DNA of 64,000 nucleotides from assembly GCA_947034895.1 (NCBI GenBank), contig OX344763.1, forward strand, positions 79,627,093 to 79,691,092. The letters run 5' to 3'. A program made the position numbers and the translations under genes. This stretch comes from Rhytidiadelphus loreus. Taxonomy: Eukaryota > Streptophyta > Bryopsida > Hypnales > Hylocomiaceae. Of the stretch, positions 1 to 10,514 are shown in pieces (positions within the stretch are counted from its first letter, which is position 1; the number at the start of each line of letters is the position of its first letter). A model generated the notes under the pieces. It was not told where the DNA came from, ran no database searches, and was given only the letters and a program-made list of their open reading frames with translations.

Positions 1-450
1 TTGTCAAGTTTTTGGCCTATCTAATGGTTGGATTTGGTGTTACTAGAGTTCATATTTTTCTTAAATTATAAATGTGAAAGTTTATCAAGCCAAAAATTGC
101 ATTGATTTTTGTTCAAAACTGAGTTTGCAAGACTGAGGTCATAGATTTTAAGAACAAAAAAAATTCAAAAAATCACCCCATGAAGAGAACCTCATCTGGA
201 ATCCATTCCAACAAGTTTTACTCAAAAAATGATAATAGTCTGCTTGTAATTGAATTCAGAAGAAATTATGAATTTTTTTTTCCAAAATTTTGCAAAAAAT
301 ATTGATGGTAGCATAGGTGAATCTAACCGCAGAGATGGAATCTGAAATTCATAATCTACAACTTTTACTTGTATATCATGTCCAAAATATTCTTCCAAAT
401 AGTACTTTATAATGATTTTTCCCAAGTAGCCAATTATGGAGATGGATCCA
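1..450. repeat. dispersed repeat, copy 1 (inverted partner at 33.69-34.14 kb)
   Basis: This AT-rich stretch matches the reverse complement of about 33,690-34,140 over most of its length. Shared landmarks include CCTATCTA near the left edge followed by GGATTTGGTGT, a segment about lost hold of one base pair per few with TCCATTCCAACAAGTTTT, and the phrase AGTACTTTATAATGA near 405. No long open frame is shared, so it is probably a non-coding transposon fragment. The left end may lie outside the window. Confidence 0.55.
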
Positions 451-2060
451 GACGTTCTAGGGTTAAATTGAATTGATATGTATTTTGCATGATTTAGAAA
501 GCGTCATGAACAGTTGAAGTTGTCATTTGATCCATTCACTGTAGTTTCTATATTCTTTACAGCTACAGTCTACGTGCGTAATGAGCGACAGATGCACTTT
601 TGGCTTATAAAATCGCCAAAATTTCATTTTCACTGCGAAAATTCTGAAAAACACACGGAATAAGAGCTCCTCTTCTTCCTCTAGCCATGAAAGTAAAATT
701 ACATACTTTTGGTTTCACTGGCTTCTCAAAACAGGCCTATCTAATAGATAGTATATAAAAAATCTATAATTATGTAATAAAAAATCTATATATAAAGTTT
801 AGAGTTCGCCAAAGGTGTACTCAATTTAATGAATACATGCAATTCTGATGGCAATTGGACTATATTGTGGTCCTATAACAAATTATCAAAGTAAAAAATA
901 GAATTAGCATAAATTAGTACTACTAGATTCTTGTATATGAATGCTATATATTCTAATAGTGTCAAAAGTCAAATTGAATGTTCTAGCACAAAGCCACCTC
1001 ATTTCATTAACTAGTATAGTACTAACTAGGTTTACTAAAATTCGTTCTAAAACCTGACCTCATTTGGACATGACAAAGGCAGGACTTGACAAATACAACG
1101 ACAAACCTCGAATATTTCCAATGGGATTCGATTTTGCAGCCGCGAGCACACCTTGTCAGTCCTTATTTTAGGCAAAAGGAATTATAGATGTCACTTGCGA
1201 GGGACTCATGCTTCCGCAACTACTGCAGAAATATATAACAATTGAGATAATTGAAATAGATACCTTTGAACAGTGACATGGGTCAGTCCACCAATGTTTT
1301 TTGGAGGATTGAATTTGATGGAAATTTGAGAAATTTAGATGGATTTGCGAATGGAACTTTGCATTGTACTTTACAGCTAATATGGGATTTAAATTGGATA
1401 AAGGGACGGTGTTCTTACATTCTTTCTTAAAGTAGAGCTTCCACCATTATAAAACTTCTAGTAGACAGATTTGTTAATAATTATACTGTTCTGCTACTTT
1501 TAGTTATAGGTTATAGGTTGATATAGGTTTTGTACTGTGGGGTTAAGGGCTTTGAGTTCGTGGCAACTGTAAGGTCTACGCTTAAGTGGTAAGGTTGTTC
1601 AAGGAAATTAAGTTCAAATCTAATTATAGAGTACTAGAAATACAATCACCTTGTAGATTAGCAAAGCACAAAATTGAAGTGCAACTTCAAAATATTATTC
1701 ACCAAAGTCCCAGGATCATTTGTCCAGCCAAAAAACACTGTAGAATGCAATTTCTATAACAAGGACCAAAATTGTATCTTACACATATCTATCCGTGGGA
1801 ACTTCTATTAGACTATTATAAGATTGACTGTGTGGAATAGATTTCACCTTGTTCAACTTCCTCAGAACTTAACTTATAACCTTTGCTCTATTGGTTTCGA
1901 CTTTCTAATCTTTTGTGATAAGGATAATTATAAGTTAATGATGTACTAAAAATTATAAAAAAACGAATGAATGTTTCTACTCATTAAAAAAAAATTCAAT
2001 AGAAAATAGATTCAAGAAATAGATTCAAGAAAATTGTTTGTGTTTTACGGTAGAATTGAA
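451..2060. other. AT-rich intergenic DNA, nothing recognised
   Basis: No convincing gene was found here. A weak tRNA-promoter-like stretch lies near 1,570-1,620 but lacks a foldable tRNA. The sequence may be relics of old elements. Confidence 0.4.
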
Positions 2061-2398
2061 ATACACCAATGTCTATTGTGAGGTTGTTGGAGCTTCAAAA
2101 CTTGACCATGTGAACAACTTTCTTTTTCCCAATATAAATATGGAGGTGAGAAAAAAATCCTAAAAAAATCCTAAAAAAATAATATTGTTCATAATTTTCA
2201 TAATTTTCATGAAATAGATATGAATGGAATAAATCATAGATTCCCATGTACATATTAATAACTAAGTTACTAAATATTATGTGTACAATGTAGAAATTAA
2301 AGTAGAAATTCATTTAGAAAATAATGTACTATATTGAGACTCGAGGTCCCGGTCCAATGACCATATTGTCTCCCAAAGGGAAAATGGTACTTTATGGG
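2061..2398. mobile_element. right part of a TTAA-bordered (piggyBac-like) element, left end not found
   Basis: The right edge reads TGGTACTTTATGGG followed by TTAA at 2,399-2,402. This is a diverged form of the right terminus TGGTCCTTTAGGGG-TTAA seen in the complete copy at 29,135-30,055. The interior around 2,060-2,120 also resembles 29,570-29,640 (a phrase ending TGAGRTTGTT). I could not find the left terminus, so this copy seems truncated or too diverged to recognise. Confidence 0.5.
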
Positions 2399-2589
2399 TT
2401 AATGTGTACAAACACTTTAAAAATGACATTGTATCGTTCTTCATTGTCTGTAGAGCTTCCTTGGTCCTGTATGAGTTCATTAGGAGTAATCCGACTTGTT
2501 GTGCATTATCCCATTTTTGTTAAATTTGGACTTCTAGAACCTTTTGGTCTTCTAAGCCTTCTATATTTAAAAGAGTTAAAATTAAGTAA

Positions 2590-3491
2590 CCCCTAAAGGA
2601 TCTGACTGTGTTTTTTGGTTGTATAGAAATTTTGGGTAGGTGCCTTCGAGTGGAAATTTTCATATTTGGGGCGAGAAGATCTTTCATACGCACCAAACTT
2701 CATTACATTTGGAAAGACAAATCAAAAGTTATAGCCTAATAGGTTACTTTCTATCATAACTGGGCAGTTTGGGCACATCAGAAAAAATCACTTTTTTCAT
2801 ATATAGAAATTTGAAATTGATTTTCTAGAGTTTCATATATTGGACAAGCTTTGGATCATGACATTAAGATCAATGAGTCAAAAGTTATGAGGATTTTTTG
2901 TTTGGGGGCAATTTTGGATTTCCTACTTAATACTCTAAAATAAACTTTGAAATCCTTTATCTTACCCCATTTTCAATATTTTGGGACAAGAATAAAATCG
3001 TAGGATGTAGATACATTATTAAAACTTTTAGACCATTGGGGTTGGAAATTTTCAATTCCATATTTAAATTGTAAATAATATAGTATTTTTAATCATTCTC
3101 TACTACTTATTAATTTTTTCCTATATGTTGTACTATTCCAAAGTATCTGAATTCTTCAAGCATGTGGCCAACTTGTCTAAGAAAACAAATCTAAGGAAGC
3201 ACCACCATTTACGTCATTTTATTATTAAAAATGTGAGCTTGTGAAATGCAATTGCCCTTCTTTTCTTAGGGACCGGGTAAAAAAAAAGATGTTAGTTCAT
3301 TTGAATGCTTATATCTTGCAATCCACCTGGTCGAAATGTTTGAAATTGCCACCACATGATTTTGATAGTACACAATACAAGATCCTATGGTAAAATATGT
3401 CCCAAAAAAAAAACCAAAATTTTGGTACTTGTACTAGACATGGCGGTTTTGGAGTGTTTCTGGTGAATATATAGTGAATGTCCTTTAAGGG
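2590..3491. mobile_element. TTAA-bordered inverted-repeat element (piggyBac-like MITE), copy 1
   Basis: The left terminus is CCCCTAAAGGATC at 2,590. The right terminus is GTCCTTTAAGGG ending at 3,491 and followed by TTAA at 3,492-3,495; the left flank is GTAA, one base from TTAA. The element is about 900 bp with no coding capacity, so it is non-autonomous. TTAA target duplications and termini starting with CCC are hallmarks of the piggyBac superfamily. The assignment is an inference because no transposase is present. Confidence 0.65.
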
Positions 3492-4224
3492 TTAATGAGC
3501 ATCTCAAATCTCCGTAATTTTTTTAAACCTTTCACTAAAAATAATTATGACAAGGAACTATATATAATGAAATCCAAAGAGATGAGGGGGAAGCAACATA
3601 ATTTGGAGAAGATGTTAATGTATAGGACATGTAGAATTTATGATCAAATTAAATTTTGAACCACTATAATAATCAATTTTAAGGTGGTGCTCAGAAATCA
3701 TGTTCAGTTAAAACCCTGTATATAATTTAGACCATTGCACTTCCCAAAACCGTATAAATGGCGGTGACAATGAAGTGGAAAATAATACTTATGTCATAAT
3801 CGTACGGAAGATGTATAATCCAAGACCAAATTTTATTTAATACCTTCTTATTTTTGGTTTTGGACATACAATTTGAAAACCATGAGTCAAACTCTATAGT
3901 TTATAGTAAGTTTGAAAACCATGAGTTGAACTCTATAGTTGACAACTTGAAAACCATCAGTCAAACTCTATAGAATTCCTTAAAGCGTGAGATTAAAGGA
4001 TGACTATGAATGCTCCATTGCTTTTACATTATGAATCCTATTGATAGAATGGTACCAATGAATGCCTTCAATCATTGGAATGTACAACAATAATGCTCTT
4101 ATTTGAAGCCATTCATGCTTGTAATCATGCCTTAGGATGCCGAGAGGTGCATTAAGCGAGTTTTCAAGCCTCAAAAAGCCTGTTTCATCCCAATTCTATG
4201 AAGATTGTTCTGTTGCCCATAATA
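3492..4224. other. AT-rich intergenic DNA with a short triplicated motif
   Basis: No gene was found. A sentence-like motif, TTGAAAACCATGAGTCAAAC followed by TCTATAG, is repeated three times at about 3,872, 3,912 and 3,947 with small changes (spacing 40 and 35 bases). The rest shows no structure I can name. Confidence 0.5.
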
Positions 4225-4530
4225 TTTAATAATTTAAAAAATTGAAAGAAATTAAAGAAATTGAAAGAAATTCAAAAATTGAAAGGAATACAAAAATTGA
4301 AAGAAATTGAAAGAAATTGAAAGAAATTTTAAAATTTTAAAATTAATTAATTTTTTTTTAAAATTTAAAGAAATTTAAAAAATTTAAAGAAATTTAAAAA
4401 ATTTAAAGAATTCAAAAATTTAAAGAATTCAGAAATTTTAAAAATTTCAGAAATTTCAGAAATTCAGAAATTAAAGTTTAGAAATTTTAAAATTTTAGAA
4501 ATTCAAAAATTCAAAAATTCAATTTGCAAT
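4225..4530. repeat. low-complexity AAATT/GAAATT-rich array
   Basis: About 300 bases are built almost only from AAAGAAATT, CAAAAATT and TTTAAA words, an irregular simple repeat. It has no open frame and no phased unit. Confidence 0.8.
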
Positions 4531-5985
4531 TTATAATTTTTATTTATATGCTTTTATTTAAAAATAATAATTAAAGAATATGTTGCCGATGAGGTCATCT
4601 CCCGACCACATCAACATGTTGATTTGGCAGCATGGGAGTGCTTGGGAACATTGTAATAACTCAGAGTCTTCTGCAAGGCTGAAATCTCTTCTAATGGACA
4701 TAATGTCTATCTATGTTTTATGCAATTCAGTAGCTTTTCCAATTGAAGTGGCTGATTATATTTAATTTTGCTATTTTTGAACTAGTTTAAAATATCTCTT
4801 GAGAATTTGAATTTTTTTTGGGTATCCATGTACTGTATGAAAATGATGAGCCATGTTTGATAGTACCCTAAACCGAAAGTTCCAACGTCTCAAAATTTGT
4901 GGGACAGTGAACATGAAAATAATATATATAATTTGTAAATGCATGTTAAGAACAATCCTGTAGACTTCATGACCAAATGAAATGTAACCACCTATTATTT
5001 ATTTCCTTGGAAATATTCATAAAAACTTATGGCAGAATATGTTTTGTTTTGTTTTTCTAAAATGGCAGTCTAGGTAGATTAAAAAAAAGCTCTTCATTCG
5101 AAAAGATTTCAGTTTAAAAATTGTTTTCTATATTTGTATATTTTTGGAGAATATTGAATCAGTCTATTTTTATGATTGAGTCAAAATTCATGAGGATTTT
5201 TTTGTTTGGCTTTGTTGGTTTTGCATTCAATAGTCTAAAGTAAACTTTGAAGTCTTTTATCTTACTCAATTAATTTTTGGTACGTGTCTTTTTGGTACTT
5301 GTTAATATAAAAATGACGGTGTTTTAGAGGTTAATAGGGTCAATAGAAGACAAAGTAAAGATTCCCTCGGACTACTAACGCAGTATATTAAAAAATTAGA
5401 ATTGATTGTGACTTCAGTTGCCATGTGCAAGCATTCTCTTCCAATAATGTTTCACTTCAACTGCATAGGCAACTTTATTGAATAAAGCACGTGTTCTTTT
5501 TAGTTACCGCGAAGGTAGACTCTTGAAATTGTATCCTTCATGTAATTTTTCCTTAGAATTTGTTATTACATCCACGGTCAATTGCTCTTTTTGTGGGTGA
5601 ATTGGAGTGACACATCCTCCCACATGTATTGCATTGAATTTCGTATAGTGTTTAGCTTGAGTCAAAGATAAAAAATACAATTATAAAGAAAGAGTAGCGT
5701 ACCAAAATTAACATATAGTTACGATAAAACCTAATTTACATTTATCGTCGATTTCATTCAAGTTCCCATAATAAAAAATCTATATGTAGAGTGAAAAGTG
5801 AACTTTCAATGTATTCCATTTACTGAAAAATCTTATACTTTAATTTCTATAGGAGTCATCACAACTAATACTAAATAATGTGATTCATTATTTATTTCAC
5901 TATTCAAATAGCATTTTCACGTCCAATATGATTATGTGGTTAAAAATTTGTAAATCATGAAAACATTCAACTAGTATTTATTAAA
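4531..5985. other. AT-rich intergenic DNA, nothing recognised
   Basis: One 61-codon open frame near 4,580 has no recognisable homology or gene context. Isolated words here recur elsewhere in the window (for example around 2,880 and 5,185), which suggests old repeat fragments. Confidence 0.4.
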
Positions 5986-5989
5986 TTAA

Positions 5990-6330
5990 GCCAAATTTCA
6001 TGTGCATTCATATGCGTGTGATGAAAGTGTGATCACCATAAATTTGTATAAAAGGACACAACTGCAGAAAACTGAATATTTCTATCGAGATAGAAAAACG
6101 GATTTGTTTCACGGGAATATATATTATTTTCAATTGGTGCCCAGGAACAAAAGTGATGCCCAAATAAGCTCAAAACAAGGGAGAGGGGGCAACAAATTTT
6201 TGTATTGCAAGAATTACAATTCGGAATTTTTTTGGTCCTTATACATTATATTTTTTTGGACATTAAAGTACAAGGCAAGGTTGTTGCCCACATTTTGTTA
6301 ATTTCACGTACAAGGTCATTTCATGTGACC
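5990..6330. mobile_element. truncated internal fragment of the TTAA-bordered element family
   Basis: The stretch near 6,110-6,190, with GGTGCCCAGGAACAAAAGTG and then CCAAATAAGCT, closely matches the interior of the complete element at about 6,580-6,625. It also matches the reverse complement of 29,880-29,930. Neither terminus with CCCCTAAAGG is present, so this is a fragment lying just left of the complete copy. Confidence 0.5.
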
Positions 6331-6438
6331 ACCAATTGCATCTTTTTTTGGGTTTAGGGTGGTTTAGGAATAATTGCAACTTGCACCACGTGTTTTCCAT
6401 TTCTTTTTACTGGAACTCTATGACTTCGTATTTTGTAG

Positions 6439-7377
6439 CCCCTAAAGGACCATTGTCCCTTCGGGGGACAAATGCGTTTTCGGGCAGGTACCTACGGGCT
6501 GAAATTTTCTCCTAATTTTTTGAAATTTTTTTTGCACGTCGAAAAGTTGATTAGCTTTGTGGGAATATAATTTTTTTCAAAATCGGTGCCTAGGAACAAT
6601 AGTTATGACCAAATAAGCTGAAACGAGGGGACGGCGGGTAGCTCGGGCAGCCGGAAAAAATGGACAAAAATTTGAATTTTTTTTTTAATATTATTTTTTC
6701 TCATAGATTATATTTTTTTGTATCTGGAAAGCTTTGATTCATTTCATTTGGATATGTGATGAGAAAGTTATGGACATTCTTTTTTTTCGGGCGATTAGAG
6801 CATCTTCATAGTTGAAAAAAATTACTTGTAGGACTCATTTATGAATGCAATTTCTCAAATTTTTCATTTTTTTTTTTTTTTTGCATGGTTTGATTTACTT
6901 GCTAGAACAATCTCACCATAGGGATTAGTGCATTTGAATTCCATGTGAAATATAAGAATATTTTAGATTTTCCTTCTATCTCGTACCTACATCTACTTAA
7001 CAATTTTTTTAAGAATGATAATTAATTTTTTTTTGAACTTTTTTTTTTTTCTAGACTCTCAACTCAATTTTTCACTATAAAGATTTAAAGCTCAAACTCT
7101 GTAGTGCAAAAATTTTAAGTTAAAAATGTTCAAAGTCAAAAAATCTAGTGCCGCAATGTGCTGAAAAACTTGTTTTTCCCACTTTAAACGCAGATATCTT
7201 TCAATCTAAGCGGGCAAAAATTCTGAAATTTTTGCCACACACTCTCATACAAGTTAAGTTTAAGATCCTACGGTTAGATATGAGAAAATAACAATTTTTC
7301 AATTTTTTTACTCCTTGCCATAGATATGGCAGTTTTGAGTGTTATTAGGTAGAAAAAAGGGCTTGGTCCTTTAGGGG
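6439..7377. mobile_element. TTAA-bordered inverted-repeat element (piggyBac-like MITE), copy 2
   Basis: The left terminus is CCCCTAAAGGACCATTGTCC at 6,439, continuing into a GGGGGACA segment. The right terminus is TTGGTCCTTTAGGGG ending at 7,377, followed by TTAA at 7,378-7,381. The left flank is GTAG, so the left target copy has changed. The element is about 940 bp, non-coding and clearly the same family as 29,135-30,055. Confidence 0.7.
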
Positions 7378-7608
7378 TTAAATTGGACTTGTGAGAAGAA
7401 GGTTAAAAGTTTTGTGCAGTTTTAACACCCTCACGGTCAAACATTATAATCTTTCACTGTCTAAGTGATGTTGTTTTCTTTACTTTTCCTATGAGATCTC
7501 CAACATGAGGTCAAGTTGAAATTCCTACGGTTACAATTTTACGGAATTTATACAACTTAATATGGAGATGTTGGCATTTTGGTTAATTTATAGGAAATTC
7601 CAAGTTAA

Positions 7609-9120
7609 TCAAAATAGGCCGTAGGCTCGGATCCGGGTATAGGTCGGGTATAGAGTGTCCGGGTATAGGCTGTCCAAGTACCAGGAGGGCCGGTCATCAA
7701 TCTGGGCCAGTTGCGTGAGACCACACATAGGGTTTGGTGCTCCCGAAAGAAGCGTTTTGTTTGTTTTTTCACAGTCTTGCTCCGGGCTCATGATTTGGCA
7801 GTTCTTCAGTGCCATTTGTTTGTTTTGAGAGTCCGCCTTGGGGGAGTTCGTGTGTTTAGGGTTCAATCACGCTGTTTGGATCAGAGAGAGCGGTCTTGGA
7901 GAATTTCACTTTCTTGTGGGAGAGTCGAAGGCGCGGTAGTGCTACAGCAGGGTTTTGCGATTGATTCTCTAAGTTAGTTCCAGTTTCGGCGATTGAGGGT
8001 CCGCTTTTCCTGTGCGCGTGAAAGTGCGGGGCTGTGAATGTTCGGGGTTGAAGGGAGCGATAGTCTACACTACGGAGTTGTTTCGATCATTCAATCAACC
8101 ACGGTGCTTGTTGTGGAGGGTTTAAGGTGCAATCGATTCTTCCAGTTCTTTCTAGTTTTTGCAATGTAGTGCCAGAAATTTTTGTTTGCGTGATGGTTTA
8201 GCATGTGAGACTTTTGGACTAAAGGGCGGAGCGAGATTTCACACTGCGGAGTTTAGTTTTGATCATTGAATCAATTGCGGTGTTTGCATCTTTCAGGGTT
8301 CACCGTGCTTGAGTTCGTGTTTGGAGGGTTTTACTTTCTTCTATGAGAGTTCGCGTGGAAGTGCAGCAGCGGACTGATTTTGCGCGGAGGGTTTACAAGT
8401 TGTAAATATACGGTGAGTTCATCTTTTCTTCAGTCTTAGGATCTGCTCAGGTTTTCGCTAAGCTTGGATTTCCAATATGTTATGGTCTGTCTGTGCCTGG
8501 GTTTGCTTAGGATTTGACAGAGCTTGGATTTCTGATGTTCTTTTTGTTTGCTGCATTGATGAAATTGTCTGGAACTCTATAATTTCGATTTCAGGGTTTA
8601 CTATTGTTGTCTTAGGGTTTGGAATGTCTGTATTTGCTTTGGTTTGCTTAGGGTCTCATTGAACTCTACATTCAGTGCCAGGAATTCCTATGCGCGTGAA
8701 ATTTTAGTGTGAGTGTTCGGCGTGAGTTGTGAATATATCGGGAGTTTATCATTTCTTCAATCCTCCGGTTAGCTTAGGATTCGGCTAAGCGGAAGCCAGG
8801 GTTTGTACAGCACTTGTGTTTCTAAACTATTAGGGATTTGATTCATGAATGTAGGTCTGGATGTGGTGAACCTCGAACGAAGGCATTACCGTGAGTGCAT
8901 TACTATTGGCATTGCTGCAGTTCTGGTGCAGGGGCGAAATCTGTAGCTTGGAGAAAGCAGGATTTGCAAATTGCAGCGACTTCAGTGATACTAGGTACAT
9001 TTGTTACCCCTTCAGATTGAGCATAGAACGACATAGAAATCGCACTAGGACTATGGGTGCCTTTAACCGCGCACATTCAAAGCCGCATATAATACTTTAG
9101 AGCGCCCACCCTAAACCTTC
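7609..9120 (+). other. left part of the GC-rich island: probable transcribed leader or promoter region
   Basis: Base composition shifts sharply here from AT-rich to balanced. The start holds GGGTATAG repeated around 7,638-7,670. Between 8,400 and 8,660 a phrase (TTAGGATTTGACAG and GCTTGGATTTC words) occurs twice. No long open frame is convincing. The style resembles a plant 5' leader with long pyrimidine and AGGGTTT words, and it leads into the palindrome array and the gene that follow on the plus strand. The role is inferred only. Confidence 0.35.
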
Positions 9121-9139
9121 CCAAGCCTTCTTGGGTGCT

Positions 9140-10470
9140 TGGAGGATTAGAGCGGGCGCTCTGAACCATTCCAAGCCCGGGAAGATCAGAGCGCCCGCTC
9201 TAATCCTCAGAATGCTGTTTTGAATGAAAGAGAGCGACGTGAATTGTACCTAGTCGGGGAGGTTCAGAGCGCCCGCTCTGAACCTGCCCAAGCAATGTTG
9301 GGTGCATGGAGAATCAGAGCGGGCGCTCTAAACCAATCCAAATCCTGGAGGATCAGACCGCCCGCTCTGATCCTCTCGGAATGCAGCTTTGAACGAAAGT
9401 GAAATTAATTAATCATTCCTAGTTGGGGAGGATCAGAGCGCCCGCTCTGATCCTCTCAGAATGCTGTCTGATTGAAAGAGAGATTGTTGAATTCTACGTA
9501 GCCGGGGAGGACCAGAGCACCCGCCCTAAACCCCTGAGAGTGCACATTTGAACGAGAGAGAGATTATAGAATCATACGTTGTCGGGATGAATCAGAGCGC
9601 CCGCTCTGATCCTCTCAAAATGCTGCATTGAACGAAAGTGAGATTGCTGTATCAAACGTAGTCGGGGAGGATCAGAGCGCCCGCTCTAATCCTCAGAATA
9701 CTGTTTTGGATGAAATAGAGCGCACTGAATTTGACATAGTAGGGGAGGTTCAGAGCGCCCGCCCTGAACCTACCAGATCGATCTTCGGTGCTTCGAGGAT
9801 CAAAGCAAGAGCTCTATACCAATCCTAATCCTGCAGGATCAGAGCGCCCGCTTTGATCCTCTCAGAATGCTGTAGTGAACGAAAGAGATATTGTTGTATC
9901 AAACGTAGTCGGGGAGGATCAGAGCGCCCGACCTAAACCTACCAGAGAGACCATGCGAGGCGGGAGGATCACTGCAGGCGCAATGAACCAACTCAAAGCC
10001 CAGAGGATCAGAGCGCCCGCTCTGATCCTCTCAGAAGCCTGTTTCGAATCAAAGAGACTTAATTAAATATTCGTTGTCGGGGAGGATCGAGCTCCCGCAC
10101 AGGACCTACCAGAGCAAGCCTTTCAGCTTTGAAGATTAGAGTGCGCTTTGAAACAATCAAAGGAGTTCAGGATCAGAGCGCCCGCTCTGATCCTCCAAAC
10201 ACCCTACAGGCTATAGCGCTCAGTTAGGTTCAGAGCAGGCGCTCTAGACAGAATAGGTCGAGCAGATTCAAAACAGGTTTAGAGCGGGCGTTCTAAATCA
10301 AACAGGTCGAGCATATTAGAAACTGGTTCAGAGTGGGCGTCCTAAACCTCACCAAAAGGGAATAACACAAAGTGGTTCAGAGTGGGCGCTCGGTCGAAAA
10401 CTACTTCATAATTAGTAGTACCGCCACTGCTTTATATCCAGGTGCGGATTAGAGCGCACGATCTGATTTG
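9140..10470. repeat. palindrome-cored ~80-bp tandem array (family A)
   Basis: About 20 copies of a 24-bp palindrome lie in 1.3 kb. The typical copy has arms GGATCAGAGCG and CGCTCTGATCC around CC (9,430-9,453; 10,003-10,026; near 10,170). Starts near 9,430, 9,510, 9,588, 9,668 and 9,747 give a ~79-bp period, and the spacer also repeats (CTCAGAATGCTG, then GAACGAAAG, then ACGTAGTCGGGGA). Some copies carry arms GGTTC and GAACC instead (9,261-9,284; 9,747-9,770), so both arms changed together. The central CCC/GGG appears in both orientations (9,145 and 9,310 versus 9,261). Translation yields repeats such as QSARSEP, but these are by-products. Confidence 0.9.
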
Positions 10471-10514
10471 TACTAGTGTCTGTGCACAGTGCAGTGGAGT
10501 CCTTCCTCGACAGT

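Noticed and set aside
1560..1625. Possible tRNA: A-box-like TAAGTGGTAAGG and B-box-like GTTCAAATC
   Set aside because: Spacing is short and no acceptor or anticodon stem forms, so I treat it as chance or a very old relic.
9220..10066. Open frames with QSARSEP/QSARSNP and RIRAPALILSE repeats
   Set aside because: They are translations of the palindromic 80-bp array on one strand. Similar frames exist on both strands and no start or splice context supports a protein.
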